Notes: generated by a model not told the origin, from the letters alone. A stretch of DNA of 64,000 nt from Ovis canadensis (GCF_042477335.2 NC_091255.1:28808501-28872500); one strand, 5' to 3'; numbered from the stretch's first letter, positions 1 to 12,690 are shown. A program made the numbers and translations.

Positions 1-36
1 TCCCCACTGGAAAAAAAAAAAAAAGGAGGGGGAAGG

Positions 37-254
37 GGGCTTCCTGGCGGTTCAGTTGGTGAACAATCTGCCTGCAATGCAGGAGACCCAGGTTCAGTCC
101 TTGGGTGGGGAAGATTCCTTGGAGAAGGGAATGGCAACCCACTCCAGTATTCTTGCCTGGGAAATACCATGGAAGAGCATGGTAGGATCACATGGGATCA
201 CAAACAGTTGGACATGACTTAGCAACTAAACTACCACCACTGAAAAAAAAAAAC
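37..254 (+). mobile_element. Bov-tA SINE
   Basis: tRNA-type ruminant SINE with the hallmark segment AATGGCAACCCACTCCAGTA and an A-rich tail at 242-253. It is complete and moderately diverged. Confidence 0.85.
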
Positions 255-1029
255 AATACACAAGATCCCAACTGAGCTGTCAGCAGGGTAAAGTTCTGAG
301 CAGACTACTGCTTAACCATTTCCCTTATCATTTTAAACATCTAAAGGACCACATCCCAGTTTTCCTCCATTGTTAATGCCACTTTACAGGCTGAGAAAAA
401 TTTAGTTCATCAGATTCAAATTTCAGGCATTTCCTAAGTACATTACAGGTAATGATGCCACTGATTCTATATTTAGACGCAGGTGTGGAACAAAGAGTGC
501 CAGTTTTGCCTGAAATGGCACCGTATCCTTCTTTAAATTCTAACTGCAGCCATCACCTAAGCCTGCATTAAAATGTCTATATGGTGTCGCCTAAAATAAA
601 TTAAAATGCTTTTTCAACGCGTTTTTTGAGTGGTTCTATTGATTGACTGTGACATTTTAAATATAGATAATAAATCACTCCCACCAGTCCTTTAAACAGT
701 CAGCATTTTAACTGCTGTAGGGTGGCCCTCATAGCCTCACGTGAATCAAAAAGCCAAGATGGTAAAAACTCTTGTCATATGAATCCTCTAAAATGGTAAC
801 ATAATAAACCTTTGGGCAATAATCTCTTTAATAAAAAGTTATGTCATCATGTTTCCATTATTGTTACATTTCAGAAATTAGGATAGCAGCCTTTTTCCAA
901 ATCCTGAGCTATTTTCTCTGCAAATAGTATTTATAAAAATATATCACCTTTCTCAAAAGGAACTTAAGGGCTCTAACAGACAGTATGTTGCTAATTTTCA
1001 CAACATCCCAATAAAGAACTATTATTTAG

Positions 1030-1190
1030 CATTTATATCACACTTTAACTTGCAAAAGTGTTTTACAATTATTTTCATTAGTAGTCATGCCTCACAACCG
1101 CCCACTGAGCTAAACTGGTCCTGTTATCCTCATTTGACAGCTGAGAAAACTGATGTATCCTAAGGCCAAGGTCAAGTCAGTCTGCCTTTC
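1030..1190 (-). mobile_element. MIR SINE fragment
   Basis: Old mammalian SINE; core traces such as TTATCCTCATTTGACAGCTG and AAGGTCAAGTCAGTCTG are recognisable but strongly diverged. Confidence 0.6.
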
Positions 1191-2409
1191 CAAGACCAGG
1201 AACCTGATCCTTAAAGGCAGTCTCATTCATTCAGCAGTGTATGTGTACTGCTCATAATGCTCATTAAACTCGGTTTTTAGAAAACAGAAACCTACCTAAA
1301 ATGATGGTATAAAAACACTAAAATTGTAATGCTTTGATGAAAATATATAACCACACTGGAAGACAAATAGGTAAGGATTTAGGAGAATACAGACACAGGA
1401 AGTTTTTAGAAATAGCCTCCCAAACCTCGATGTCATCAGGCAAAACTGAAATGCTTTTCATCCCATTTGCTCCCTCCATCCACTACAATCAGACATCTGT
1501 CACCACCATTCCAATGAGTAATTCTACTCAAGATTACCAATAATCTCTAGGTTGCCAAATCCCCCACAGGTACTGCTCTTATCTGAGACAGCATTCGATA
1601 TCATAGGGCTCTCCTCCCTTCTTTACATATTCTTTACTTGGCTTCCATAACATCACTCAGGTTTTCCGCCTACCTCACTGGCTGGTCCTCTGTCACACCT
1701 CTCTTCTCTAGACACAAACCATTCTAAGTGACTGCCTGATTGAATTCCACGACTTCAACTTCTATCTACGAGCTGATGATCTCCAACTCTACAATTCCAG
1801 CCCCGGCTTCTCCCCGGGACGCCAGGCTTTTCTACCCAACTACACTATAGCTCCAGGTGGCTGTCTAACAAACAGCTCAAACTTGACATGACCAAAACAG
1901 AATTCCTGACAAATATATTTTGCCACAGTCTTACCCATCTCAATAATCACCATTTACGTATCTAGTTCTCCAGCCAATAAATGCAGAACCTATGCATGAT
2001 TTCTCACTCTGCCTCACTCCCTCTGGCTACTGACAATCCCTGAGCAAGCCCTGTCAACTTCACTTCCAAAAGATATCCCAAATCCTTCTACCTTTTTACA
2101 GTTCTTCAGCCATCTCCCGAGTCCTAGTCACCATCATCTCGTCTGATTTAGTACAACAGTCTCGTAAGCCAGTCCCCTTGCCTCCACTCTTGATCCCTCT
2201 ACAATCCAGTTTCACATAGTAACCAGAGTAATAACTTTTTAAAATTACAAGTCAACTCACATCATATCCCTACTTAAAAGTGTCCAAAGGAAGCAGACCA
2301 CTCGAGCTGTCAATGTCATCTGCCTTTTGGCTGCTTCTTGCACCATCTCCCTCTCACTTACCATATTCAAAGCCACATCGGCCTTATTTCTGCTCCTCTA
2401 ACATATGAA

Positions 2410-5128
2410 ACACTACCATGGGCAAGAATCCCTTAGAAGAAATGGAGTAGCCATCAAAGTGAACAAGAGAGTCTGAAATGCAGTACTTGGATGCAATCTC
2501 AAAAACAACAGAATGATCTCTGTTGTTTCCAAGGCAAACCATTCAATATCACAGTAATCCAAGTCTATGCCCTGACCAATAATGCTGAAGAAGCTGAAGT
2601 TGAACGGTTCTATGAAGACCTACAAGACCTTCTAGAACTAAAACCCAAAAAAGATGTCCTTTTCACTATACAGGACTGGAATGAAAAAGTAGGAAATCAA
2701 GAAATACCTGGAGTAATGAACAAATTTGGCCTTGGAGTACAAAATGAAGCAGGGCAAAGGCTAACAGTTTTGCGAAGAGAATACACTGGTCATAGCAAAC
2801 ACCCTCTTCCAACAACACAAGAGAAGACTCTACATATGGACATCACCAGACAGTCAATACCAAAATCAGACTGATTATATTCTTTGCAGCCAAAGATGGA
2901 GACGCTCTATACAGTCATCAAAAACAAGACGGGGAGCTGACTGTGGCTCAGATCATGAACTCCTTATTGCCAAAGTCAGACTTAAATTGAAGAAAGTAGG
3001 GAAAACCACTAGAGCATTCAGCTATGATCTAAATCAAATCCCTTACGACTATACAGTGGAAGTGACAAATAGATTCAAGGGATTAGATCTGATAGAGTGC
3101 CCGAAGAATATGGACAGAGGTTCATGACAGTGTACAGGAAGCAGTGATCAAGACCATGCCCAAGAAAAAGAAATGCAAAAAGGCAAAATGGTTATCTGAG
3201 GAGGTCTTACAAACAGTATGAAAAATAGAGAAGCTATGAAAAGTAGAGAAGCAAAAGGCAAAGGAGAAAAGGAAAGATACACCCACCTGAATGCAGAGTT
3301 CCAAAGAATACCAAGGAGAGATAAGAAAGCCTTCCTCAGTGATCAATACAAAGTAGAGGAAAACAATAAAATGACAAAGACTAGAGATCTCGTCAAGAAA
3401 ATTAGAGATACCAAGGGAAATTTTCATGCAAAGATGGGCACAATAAAGGACAGAAATGGTATGGCCCTAACAGAAGCAGATGATTTTAAGAAGAGGTGGC
3501 AAGAATACACAGAAGAACTAAACAAAAGATCTTCACGACCCAGATAACCTCGATGGTGTGCTCACTCACCTAGGGCCAGACATCCTAGAATGTGAATTCA
3601 AGTGGGCCTTAGGAAGCATCACTACAAACAAAGCTAGTGGAGGTGATGGAATTCCAGTTGAGCTATTTCAAATCCTAAAAGGTGAAAGTGCTGCACTCAA
3701 TATGCCAGCAAATTTGGAAAACTCAGCAGTGGCCATAGGACTGGAAAAGGTCAGTGTTCATTCCAATCCCAAAGAAAGGCAATGCCAAAGAATGCTCTAA
3801 CTACCACACAATTGCACTCATCTCACACACCATCAAAGTAACACTCAAAATTCTCCAAGCCAGGCTTCAGCAGTACGTGAACTGTGAACTTCCAGATGTT
3901 CAAGCTGGTTTTCGAAAAGGCAAAGAAACCAGAGATCAAATTGCCGATATCAGTTGGATCATTGAAAAAGCAAGCGAATTCTAGAAAAACATTTACTTCT
4001 CCTTTACTGACTATACCAAAGCCTTTGACTGTGTGGATCACAACAAACTGAGGGAAATTCTTCAAGAGATGGGAATACCAGACCACCTGACCTGCCTCCT
4101 GAGAAAATGCAGGTCAAAAAGCAACAGTTAGAACTGGACATGGAACAACAGACTGGTTCCAAATTGGGAAAGGAGTACGTCAAGGCTGCATACTGTCACC
4201 CTGCTTTTTTAACTTATATGCAGAATACATCATGAGAAACGCTGGACTGGATGAAGCACAAGCTGGAGTCAAGATTGCTGGGAGAAATATCAATAACCTC
4301 AGATATGCAGATGACATCACCCTTATGGCAGAAAGCAAAGAACTAAAGAGCCTCTTGAGGAAAGTGAAAGAGGAGAGTGAAAATGTTGGCTTAAAACTCA
4401 ACATTCAGAAAACGAAGATCATGGCATCTGGTCCCATCACTTCATGGCAAATAGATGGGGAAACAATGGAAACACTGACAGAATTTATTTTGGGGGGCTC
4501 CCAAATCACTCCAGATAGTGACTGCAGCCATGAAATTAAAAGACACTTACTCCTTGGAAGAAAAGTTATTATCAACCTAGACAGCATATTAAAAAGCAGA
4601 GACATTACTTTGCCAACAAAGGTCCGTCTAATCAAGGCTATGGTTTTTCCAGTAGTCATGTACAGATGTGAGAGTTGGACCATAAAGAAAGCTGAACACA
4701 GAAGAATTGATGCTTCTGAACTGTGGTGCTGGAGAAGACTCTTGAGAGTCCCCTGCACTGCAAGGAGATCCAACCAGTCCATCCTAAAGAAATCAGTCCT
4801 GAATATTCATTGGAAGGACTAATGCTGAAGCTGAAACTCCAATACTCTGGCCACCTGGTGCGAAGAACTGACTCATTTGAAAAGACCCTGGAAAAAAAAT
4901 AAAATTAAAAAAAATAAAATAAAATTTTAAAAAAGACCCTGAGGCTGGGAAGATTGAAAGCGGGAGAAGGGGATGATAGAGGATGAGATGGCTGGATGGC
5001 ATCACCAACTCAATGGACATGAGTTTGAGTAAACTCTGGGAGATGGTGATGGACAGGGAGGCCTGGTGTGCTGCAGTCCATGGGGTCGAAGAGTCAGAAA
5101 TGACTGAGCGACTGAACTGAACTGAATA
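2410..5128 (+). mobile_element. BovB LINE (RTE clade), 5' truncated, inactive
   Basis: About 2.7 kb of BovB. Endonuclease-domain residues are read at 2491-2874 (QVYALTNNAEEAEVERFYED; the usual GDWN is QDWN here), linker pieces at 3218-3984, and the reverse transcriptase with an intact YADD box and C-terminal part at 4232-4822. The 3' end is at the ACTGAACTGAACTGAA tail. Several frameshifts and stops separate the frames, so it cannot encode a working protein. An A-rich insert with an 11 bp target duplication lies at 4891-4930. Confidence 0.93.
4880..4941 (+). repeat. A-rich tail-only insertion with 11 bp target duplication
   Basis: Inside the BovB, AAAAGACCCTG at 4880-4890 is repeated exactly at 4931-4941, separated by 40 bp of A-rich sequence (AAAATAAAATT type). 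The normal BovB sequence has one copy and no A-tract here. Confidence 0.75.
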
Positions 5129-5461
5129 TATAGAATTAATTCCTCCTTAGCTTTGCACTGGAATGTTTGATCTGCTAATCTTGGTATCCTCCTGGATTTT
5201 AAATGCCATACCTTCAGAGAGGCATTCCATATTCCCTATTCTCCCAATCTTAAGTAGCTATCCATTCATCCTCTAATATATCACTCTATTTTAATGCTCT
5301 GCAACTGATTTTTTTTAAGTTGTTGGTTGTCTGTTTGCCCTCCTAGAATATCAGCTCCATAAGAGCAGTGTATGCCTTTCTTCACCAGTGTATGGTTAGT
5401 GCCCAACACATTCTATCAACTCAATAAATCTGGCATGCTTACTTGTTAGGAGAGGGTAAAA

Positions 5462-5684
5462 AAGACATAATCTGGGACCCTCCCTGGACCTAACCTGGGT
5501 CCAGTAGCTTAACACTTGTGCTCCTAATAGAGGGGGCCTGGGTTCAATCTCTGGTTAGGGACCTAGACCCCACGTGCTGCAACTAAAGATTTTGCATGCC
5601 ACAATGAAGAGCAAAGATCCTGCGTGCCATAACCAAGACCAGGCGCAGCCAAATACATTAAATATTTTTTTAAAGAAGACATAA
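5462..5684 (+). mobile_element. CHR-2-type tRNA SINE with target duplication
   Basis: Cetartiodactyl SINE (CCTGGGTTCAATCTCTGGTTAG box, then GCAACTAAAGATTTTGCATG-type repeats and an A/T-rich tail), bounded by the 9 bp repeat AAGACATAA at 5462-5470 and 5676-5684. Confidence 0.75.
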
Positions 5685-5989
5685 CCCGTATCCGCAAAGA
5701 GCTCACAATCCAACTGAGGAAACAAAACATTTAAATAATAAGTGTAATAACAGGATACTAAAATATCACAGCAGCCCAGAAGCAGGAATGATTAATTCTT
5801 CTCTGGAAACTAGGAAGACTTCACAGAAGAAATGAACTATGAGCTAAACCCTGAAGATTAATTAGGAGATTCACTAGATTATTGGTTATGTCTGTCTGCT
5901 TGTTTTAGAAGTGTCCTTGGAGCAAAAATAGGATGAAGAAAGGAGGAAGGAAAATGAAATCAAGCATCTGCTATGTATTAGGCATTGTG

Positions 5990-7200
5990 GGTAATGAAGG
6001 GTCTTAAAGGGAAAGGGAATAAGCAGTCTCAGAATTTAGGAAGATCACTCTTGTGACCGGGTGGTGGACTGACAGAAGGGTGATAAGACCTGAGACATAC
6101 AGACCAGTCAGGAGGTTACTGCAACTGCCCAAGTGAAAAATGAAAATGGTCTAATCCAAGACTTTGGCAACAGGTGTGGAAACAAAAAGGTAGATTTAGG
6201 AGACCTCAGAGGTTAAAATCAGACTCGTATCAACCAGATACGAGTGATGAAGGAAAAGAACTAAGGTCAAGTCCAGAGTTTTTTATTTAGGCAACTGTGT
6301 GGCTATTCAAGTTCAGTTCAGTCGCTCAGTCATGTCTGACTCTTTGCGACCCCATGAATCACAGCACGCCAGGCCTCCCTGTCCATCACCAATTCCCAAA
6401 GTTCACCCAAACTCATGTTCCATCGAGTCAGTGATGCCAGCCAGCCATCTCATCCTCTGTCGTCCCCTTCTCTTCCTGCCCCCAATCCCTCCCAGCATCA
6501 GGGTCTTTTCCAATGAGTCAACTCTTCGCACGAGGTGGCCAAAGTATTGGAGTTTCAGCTTCAGCATCAGTTCTTCCAATGAACACCCAGGACTGATCTC
6601 CTTTAGGATGGACTGGCTGGATCTCCTTGCAGTCCAAGAGACTCTCAAGAGTCTTCTCCAACACCACAGTTCAGAAGCATCAATTCTTCGGCGCTCAGCT
6701 TTCTTCACAGTCCAATTCTCACATCCATACATGACCACTGGAAAAACCATAGCCTTGACTAGATGGACCTTTGTTGGCAAAGTAATGTCTCTGCTTTTTA
6801 TATGTTATCTAGGTTGGTCATAACTTTCCTTCCAAGGAGTAAGCATCTTTTAATTTCATGGCTGCAATCACCATCTGCAGTGATTTTGGAGCCCCAAAAA
6901 ATAAAGTCTGACACTGTTTCCACTGTTTCCCTATCTATTTCCCATGAAGTGATGGGACCAGATGCCATGATCTTAGTTTTCTGAATATTGAGTTTTAAGC
7001 CAACTTTTTCACTCTCCTCTTTCACTTTCATCAAGAGGCTTTTAATATCATTCAACTAGGCAGGAAATCTAGAATGTTTCATAGAGAAGATACTTAATTC
7101 TGTGGTGCCTATGGGATGTCTAGGTGGGTTTTGGAAATATAGGCCTCGATTCTAGGAGGGAAGGAGGGAAGGGACAAGGGAGAGGGAAAGACAGAGAAAG
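5990..7200 (-). mobile_element. L2 LINE fragment split by a BovB piece
   Basis: Reverse-oriented L2 at about 5990-6304 (GGAAGATCACTCTTGTGACC, AGGAGGTTACTGCAACTG) continues at about 7056-7200 (GGTGCCTATGGGATGTCTAGG). The interruption is the BovB fragment below. Confidence 0.6.
6305..7055 (-). mobile_element. BovB LINE 3' fragment, 5' truncated, with short target duplication
   Basis: About 740 bp of BovB in reverse orientation, covering the C-terminal end of the reverse transcriptase protein and the 3' tail. It is flanked by ATTCAA at 6305-6310 and 7050-7055, a probable short target duplication. It no longer encodes a continuous domain. Confidence 0.9.
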
Positions 7201-7905
7201 AGATCTGAGTTAAATCTAGAGATTTAGATGATTTACCTGTGTGTGTAGTGAATTACATTACCTATGAAAAGAAAAAATAAAGACAGAAAGACTAAAGATT
7301 AGTTGAAAGAGAAACAGTGATGCAACAAGGTCACAGAGAATTAACAGTATAGTGAAGAAAGGAAAGGCCAACATGAATATAGTAAACTCTGTAGGTGTGA
7401 AAGAAAGAAAGGTAATTTCCACTTGATAGCCTTTGAAAGGTAGGGGAAAGAATAACATTACAGGACTAGAGATAACTGGATTAATGACTTACCAAGAACA
7501 GGCAATTATTTAGGTGAGATAGAGAAGACTAATCAGACACCCAACAATCCCCTACTAAGAGGAATGACCTTATTTTATCTAAATAGAAGTCCTACTTAGA
7601 AATTTGAGAGCTGGTAGAAAACCAGAGTAGTTGTGGGGAGGAAAAAAGGTTAGAGTAGAGACATGATCCAGACACACTAGCAAATATTTTTCAAACCATC
7701 TCTCACCAAAAAAGCAGCAGCAAAGGGAACAGGATGGATGCCCAGCAGAGGGGTGCAATCCTGTTAATCAATATTGGACCTGGTCCAGCTGCCTAAAAAT
7801 CACAGCCAATTTCCTCAATGTCTTCCAAAATCGGAAAATCCACTCTCACCTGGAAGCTATAATACACAACTTCCAAGAATATCATGGATGTCTCCTGCCA
7901 CAATC

Positions 7906-8143
7906 TACACAGTAAAATTCGTGTTACAGTGTTCAGTTCTAAGAGTTGTCACAAATGCAGAGTCATATAACTATAACCATAATCAAGATACAGAGCAGTT
8001 TCATCACTCTCATGCTACCCTTTTGTAGTCAAACATTTCACCTACCTTTAACCCAATCTGATCTGTTTTCCACTGTCCCTACAGTATTGAGTTTTCCAGA
8101 ATGTCATATAAATCCAATCATGTGGTGGATAGTCTTTTTTTTT
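7906..8143. repeat. local duplication, copy 1 (L1-derived sequence)
   Basis: 238 bp that recur at 8609-8858. By eye the two agree at every position except a 13 bp segment (CTGCCAAAAAGAC) missing here and one T in the terminal T-run. The content resembles a reverse-oriented old L1 3' region. Being nearly identical, the duplication is recent. Confidence 0.9.
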
Positions 8144-8608
8144 AAGTCATCCCTAGTAAAACAGACAGCTTGACCAGACTTTGGATGAGATTCACATATC
8201 CCTCAGTTAATGTGAGATATCTCACTGGTGAATATTTTTTCATGCACCAAGTACAGAAAATATCTTTAGGTGACACAGCAGTGTCCTAGGAGAGGAAGCA
8301 TACAGTGGAGAAGGTAATCTAATAGCATCGTGCTTGCCAATAAGCAAACTTACATAACATAGAAAATAACTGGTAATGTATTCCTGACGTGTTAAAATCA
8401 GAGTACACGATTTCATTTTAAAGTAAAATAAACTAAAAGGATCTAAAATTTCCACTATGTATCTTTTATTTTAAATATATTCAAAAAAGAAATAAAATTA
8501 AGTAAAAAATTCCAATACACTTAAGAAGTCATATTTATGGAATTCTTGAATGTCTTTAAAGATTTCTTTAAAGCCTTCTACCCTCAGATTTCCTTTTTAA
8601 AAAATTTT

Positions 8609-8858
8609 TACACAGTAAAATTCGTGTTACAGTGTTCAGTTCTAAGAGTTGTCACAAATGCAGAGTCATATAACTATAACCATAATCAAGATACAGAGCA
8701 GTTTCATCACCTGCCAAAAAGACTCTCATGCTACCCTTTTGTAGTCAAACATTTCACCTACCTTTAACCCAATCTGATCTGTTTTCCACTGTCCCTACAG
8801 TATTGAGTTTTCCAGAATGTCATATAAATCCAATCATGTGGTGGATAGTCTTTTTTTT
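8609..8858. repeat. local duplication, copy 2 (L1-derived sequence)
   Basis: 250 bp partner of 7906-8143, 703 bp downstream in direct orientation. It keeps the 13 bp that copy 1 lacks, which fits the ancestral L1 sequence, so copy 1 is probably the altered one. No flanking target duplication and no poly(A) tail is evident. Confidence 0.9.
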
Positions 8859-8860
8859 AA

Positions 8861-8945
8861 AACTGATGTATATCTGATTTACAAAGTTGTGTTAGTTTCA
8901 GGTGTACAACAAAGTGATTCAATCACACACACACACACACACATC
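8861..8945 (-). mobile_element. L1 3' scrap plus (CA)n
   Basis: L1-type sequence (TGTTAGTTTCAGGTGTACAA) ending in a (CA)n microsatellite at about 8924-8942. Confidence 0.55.
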
Positions 8946-9523
8946 TCTCCAAAAGATTAGAAGGTGATAGCAGCTTTTAAATAGGATAGATCTCAATGAA
9001 TACATGAAGAGATGGAGAGCAAAGCTATAAATTAAACAATAAGTAGTAGATATATGAAAATCATTCTGTACGAACCTATTTGGATACTGTTCCAAACGGT
9101 TGAAAAATACTGAGGTAACTGGGGAAATGTGAAAACTGACTGGATAACTGATGCTATTAAGAAATGCTTGCTAATTTTTGGTGGAATTTCTTTTTAGTCC
9201 CTATCTTTTAGAGCTACATACTGAAATATTTATTCATGAGATTATGATATTCTGGATTTAAAAAAAATAATGTAGGTGTGTTAGTGGGTACAGGCTACAC
9301 AGATGGAACCAGATGGGCGTGAGCTGACACTTACTGTAGCTGTAGCAGGGTGATAGGGGTTTCTTATGCTGTTCTGTCTACTCTTACACTTATTTAAATT
9401 TTTCCATAATAAAGAGATAAAAAAGAAAAAATGCTACCATTTTGTCCCACTAAGATGAGAGGTTCTGTGCTTTATTCTTTGCAACCTAAAAAGCTGATAA
9501 TTTAAGCCAAGTGTATAACGCAT

Positions 9524-9835
9524 TAAAAAACGTAAAGTGTATAGAACAGTCTTTTGGACTCTGTGGGAGAAGGAGAGGGTGGGATGATTTGGGAGCATGA
9601 CATTGAAACATGTATAATATCATATAAGAAACGAATCGCCAGTCTAGGTTCAATGCAGGGTGGAGGATACTTGGAGCTGGTGCACTGGAATGACCCAGAA
9701 GGATGGTGTGGGGGCGGGGGGAGGTGGGAGGGGGTTCGGGATTGGGAACATGTGTACACCGGTGGCGAATTCATTTTGATGTGTGGCAAAACCAATACAA
9801 TATTGTAAAGTAAAAAATAATAATAATAATAAAGT
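9524..9835 (+). mobile_element. ruminant L1 3' end
   Basis: 5'-truncated copy of the ruminant L1 3' untranslated region (GGCATTGAAACATG-like, GGTGCACTGGAATGACCCAG, AAAACCAATACAATATTGTA) with a tail of AATAATAATAAT. It contains a G-rich run at about 9707-9740. Confidence 0.6.
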
Positions 9836-9984
9836 AAAGATAAGTATGAACTACTATACTATTGAGAAAGTACCGAGTGCCACATTCTCATTTAGCCAGT
9901 CTCTCCAGACAATGCGAATGATCAACACATTAAGCAACCAGACCTTAGACTCACAGGGTCATTACACTGGCTTTAACTGTTACT

Positions 9985-11190
9985 TACACCCTAATGATTT
10001 CTAGGTCTGCATCTCCATTCTATGGAGACTCTAACGGTTTCTACTGAACTCGAGATCCAAACATCCAAAAGCCTGCTAGACATTTGCTCCTGGATTTCCC
10101 AGACACCTCAAATCTGACATACCAAAATCTGACATACCAAAATCGAACTCATTTTCCCTCAAATGGAACACCGTCTTACTCCTCTGTTCCCTACCTCAGT
10201 TAATGACATCACCATCCACTTAGTTGCCCAAGCAAGTAATTTTAAATCCATCTTGGACAACTTCTCCCTGACACCTTCCTCAACATAAAGTCAGTAAGAT
10301 CCTTCTAGTCAGTCTTGTAAAAAGCTGTTTAATCTGTTGACAATCCTACTACCTGAGGTCTTCAATATCTCTCAAACGACCATCATACCAGTCTCATAAC
10401 CGTCTCCCTACAGTCAATTTCTCCTTTTAAAAATGTAACTTCCATACCTTTCTTTTTATTTTACTCAAGTATAGTTAATTTACAATGTTGCATTAATTTC
10501 TGCTATACAGCAAAGTGATTCAGTTACCTATATATAGAGAGAGGTATAGAGATATCCTTTTTCATATTCTTTACCATTCTGGTTTGTCACAGGATACTGA
10601 ATATAGTTTCCTGTGCTATACAGTAGGAACTGGTTGTTTATCCATCAGTGTTACTTTTCCTAAATAGTGATTTAAACTCTCCCATGACTGCCTAGCACCT
10701 ACAAAATAAAATTCAGACCCCTCAATAAGACCATCCATAATCAGGCTCCAACCCATCTCTCACCTCACTTCCTTCCACTCCTACCTCGTACCCCTTGACC
10801 TACGCACATTAAACCACTGGCCTTCCCAGTATAGACTCATGGCTTTGTGCAAGTTGCTCTCTGCGCTTGAAATACTATCTTCTCCAATCCTTTTCTGTTG
10901 AAGCAGCCAAACAGTATTCATGCCTCAAGACCGGATGGATTCTTCCTCCAGGAAGCCTTCTCCAACCTTCCTTTCCCACCACCAGGCAGAACCAGGGCTG
11001 CTATAACTCTTAGGAGAGATCTCTATGACAGCATTTACTATACTCGTACAATTCATAACTATTTGTCAGTCTCCAATTAAAATGTGAGCACCTTAAAAAC
11101 ACAGATCATGTCATTCACATTTAAATTCCCAATGTCTACCACAATGCCTAACACAAAGTAGGCACTTCAATGTTTGTTGAATCTGATTGC
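9985..11190 (+). mobile_element. L2 LINE, long fragment reaching the 3' end, split by an L1 piece
   Basis: Old L2: TTAATGACATCACCATCCAC, AAATAAAATTCAGACC, GGAAGCCTTCTCCAACC and the 3' end AATGCCTAACACAAAGTAGG then GTTTGTTGAATC. An L1 fragment interrupts it at about 10445-10650. Confidence 0.75.
10445..10650 (-). mobile_element. L1 fragment inserted in L2
   Basis: Typical mammalian L1 segment (TACAATGTTGCATTAATTTC, AGCAAAGTGATTCAGTTACC, CAGTAGGAACTGGTTG) lying inside the L2 above. Confidence 0.7.
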
Positions 11191-11397
11191 TGAGAATTAT
11201 CACCAACATTTTTCAGTGAGACTAGAGTTCAAAAACTTAAAAGAGTTATTTTGGCTTACTGGTGAAAAAAAAAAAAAGACACTACAGAAATACATAGTTT
11301 ATGGTATTTTTGGTTTTATATATTTTTCCCAAATTGCTTCAGGGTTAGTCACTAGAAAATTAGTACCAAAGTCTTTTCTTCTGGGTGAGTCTTTTAC

Positions 11398-11527
11398 TAT
11401 TATTATTTTGGCTATGCTGCACAGCATGTGGGATTTTAGTTCCCTGACCAGGGATCAAACCTGTGTCCCCTGCAACCCTGCAGTGGACATGCAGAGTCTT
11501 AACCACTGGACCACCTGGGAATTCCCT
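11398..11527 (-). mobile_element. CHR-2-type tRNA SINE
   Basis: Reverse-oriented SINE (GGCTATGCTGCACAGCATG, AGTTCCCTGACCAGGGATC, ACCACCTGGGAATTCCC). Confidence 0.75.
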
Positions 11528-12009
11528 TAAGTCTTTTTTTTTTTAATCACCAACCCTTGAGTAAATATTACATCACTCCTTAAATGACCTATATTTCCCC
11601 ATGAAACAGTCACTCCAGTGCTGAATCAAATCATCATTTTGTAACTGAGCTATCAAATCTAGTAATTAATTATTCTCCTTGTATTAAATCTATCTTTAAT
11701 AAAATTTAGCATTTCTCAAGTTATATTCACTCTTTTCACTCTTGAGTTGTAAAGCTCTAAAAGGGACACAATCAAAACCTTGACAGGCAGTGAAAAGACA
11801 GAAATAGATTTTAAAAACACTTCTCTGCCGAGAAAGCATTCACCTCGCACCAAGAGTACAGCAACTTCACGCTTATCCCCTTTCTGGTCAGCTGTAAAGC
11901 TTCAACCCTTCCCCTGGCCATTTCACTTCTCACACATACTCTCACTTCTCAGTTTATTGTATCAAAACCACCTATTTAGAGTTGTGATAATATTTTAGGA
12001 GTTTAAATC

Positions 12010-12690
12010 CAAGAATTAGGCTCATGACGCTTCTGAAAATGTTCCAAGCTTCCTGTCCTTCTCTGCTGCATTAGACAATGTTGCTCTGCCAAAGTCTTAG
12101 CTCATTTCCTCCTGCTGCTTGCCCTGATATGGTGGTACACATCAATAATGCCCTCCCCTTTCCCATTTTCAGACCTCACTGTCTGCTTGGAATGTCCTGT
12201 CTTCCACATCCATCTGTGAGGGCCTATCCAACAGGTTCGATGCAGTAGAGGCCTTTACTGACAACACCTGAATCCAGCCCTTCCATCAGCTCTTACTCCA
12301 TTATTTTTTGGGGGGTGCGGGGGGTGGGGCATGCAGCACGTGAGATCTTAGTTCCCTAATCAGGAATCATACCAGCAGCCCCTGCAGTGGAAGTTCACAG
12401 TCTTAACTACTAGACCACCAGAGAAGTCCTTCCATCAATTCTAAGACAGGCTTTTTGCCACCACATTTCTCCGAGTAACAGGATGCTACCGACGGCATGC
12501 CAGTCTCATCAGTAGCATTTCTTCTTCCTTAGTGGTATGCAAAATAACTGTGAGACTTACAATCACTGGCACCATAGATTTGATGAAATAAGGTATTGAA
12601 TTCCATTATAATTACTTTGTATAGTTCTGTTTGCTTCACTAGACTGTAAACTAGCAGAGGGCAGGGGCTAAGTCATCATCAACTCTGACC
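12010..12690 (+). mobile_element. L2 fragment with a nested SINE
   Basis: Diverged L2 sequence on both sides of a reverse CHR-2-type SINE at about 12304-12430 (GCATGCAGCACGTGAGATC, TTAGTTCCCTAATCAGG). The L2 3' flank reads AGACTGTAAACTAGCAGAGG. Confidence 0.55.

Larger units (their letters stand above)
1580..5440 (+). mobile_element. L2 LINE fragment, split by a BovB insertion
   Basis: Old L2 sequence at about 1580-2409 (for example GAGCTGATGATCTCCAACTC and AAACAGCTCAAACTTGACATG segments) resumes at about 5130-5440 with the L2 3' end (tract ending CTCAATAAATCTGG). The BovB between the halves is therefore the younger insertion. There is no coding potential left. Confidence 0.7.

Noticed and set aside
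4232-4822. 196-codon frame with YADD motif that might be a host reverse-transcriptase gene
   Set aside because: It is the C-terminal reverse-transcriptase part of a broken BovB LINE with its 3' tail; neighbouring domains are out of frame.
8861-8942. Duplication copy 2 as an L1-mediated retroposed copy
   Set aside because: The T-run at its right end is present in both copies and no target duplication or new tail is seen, so retroposition is not supported.
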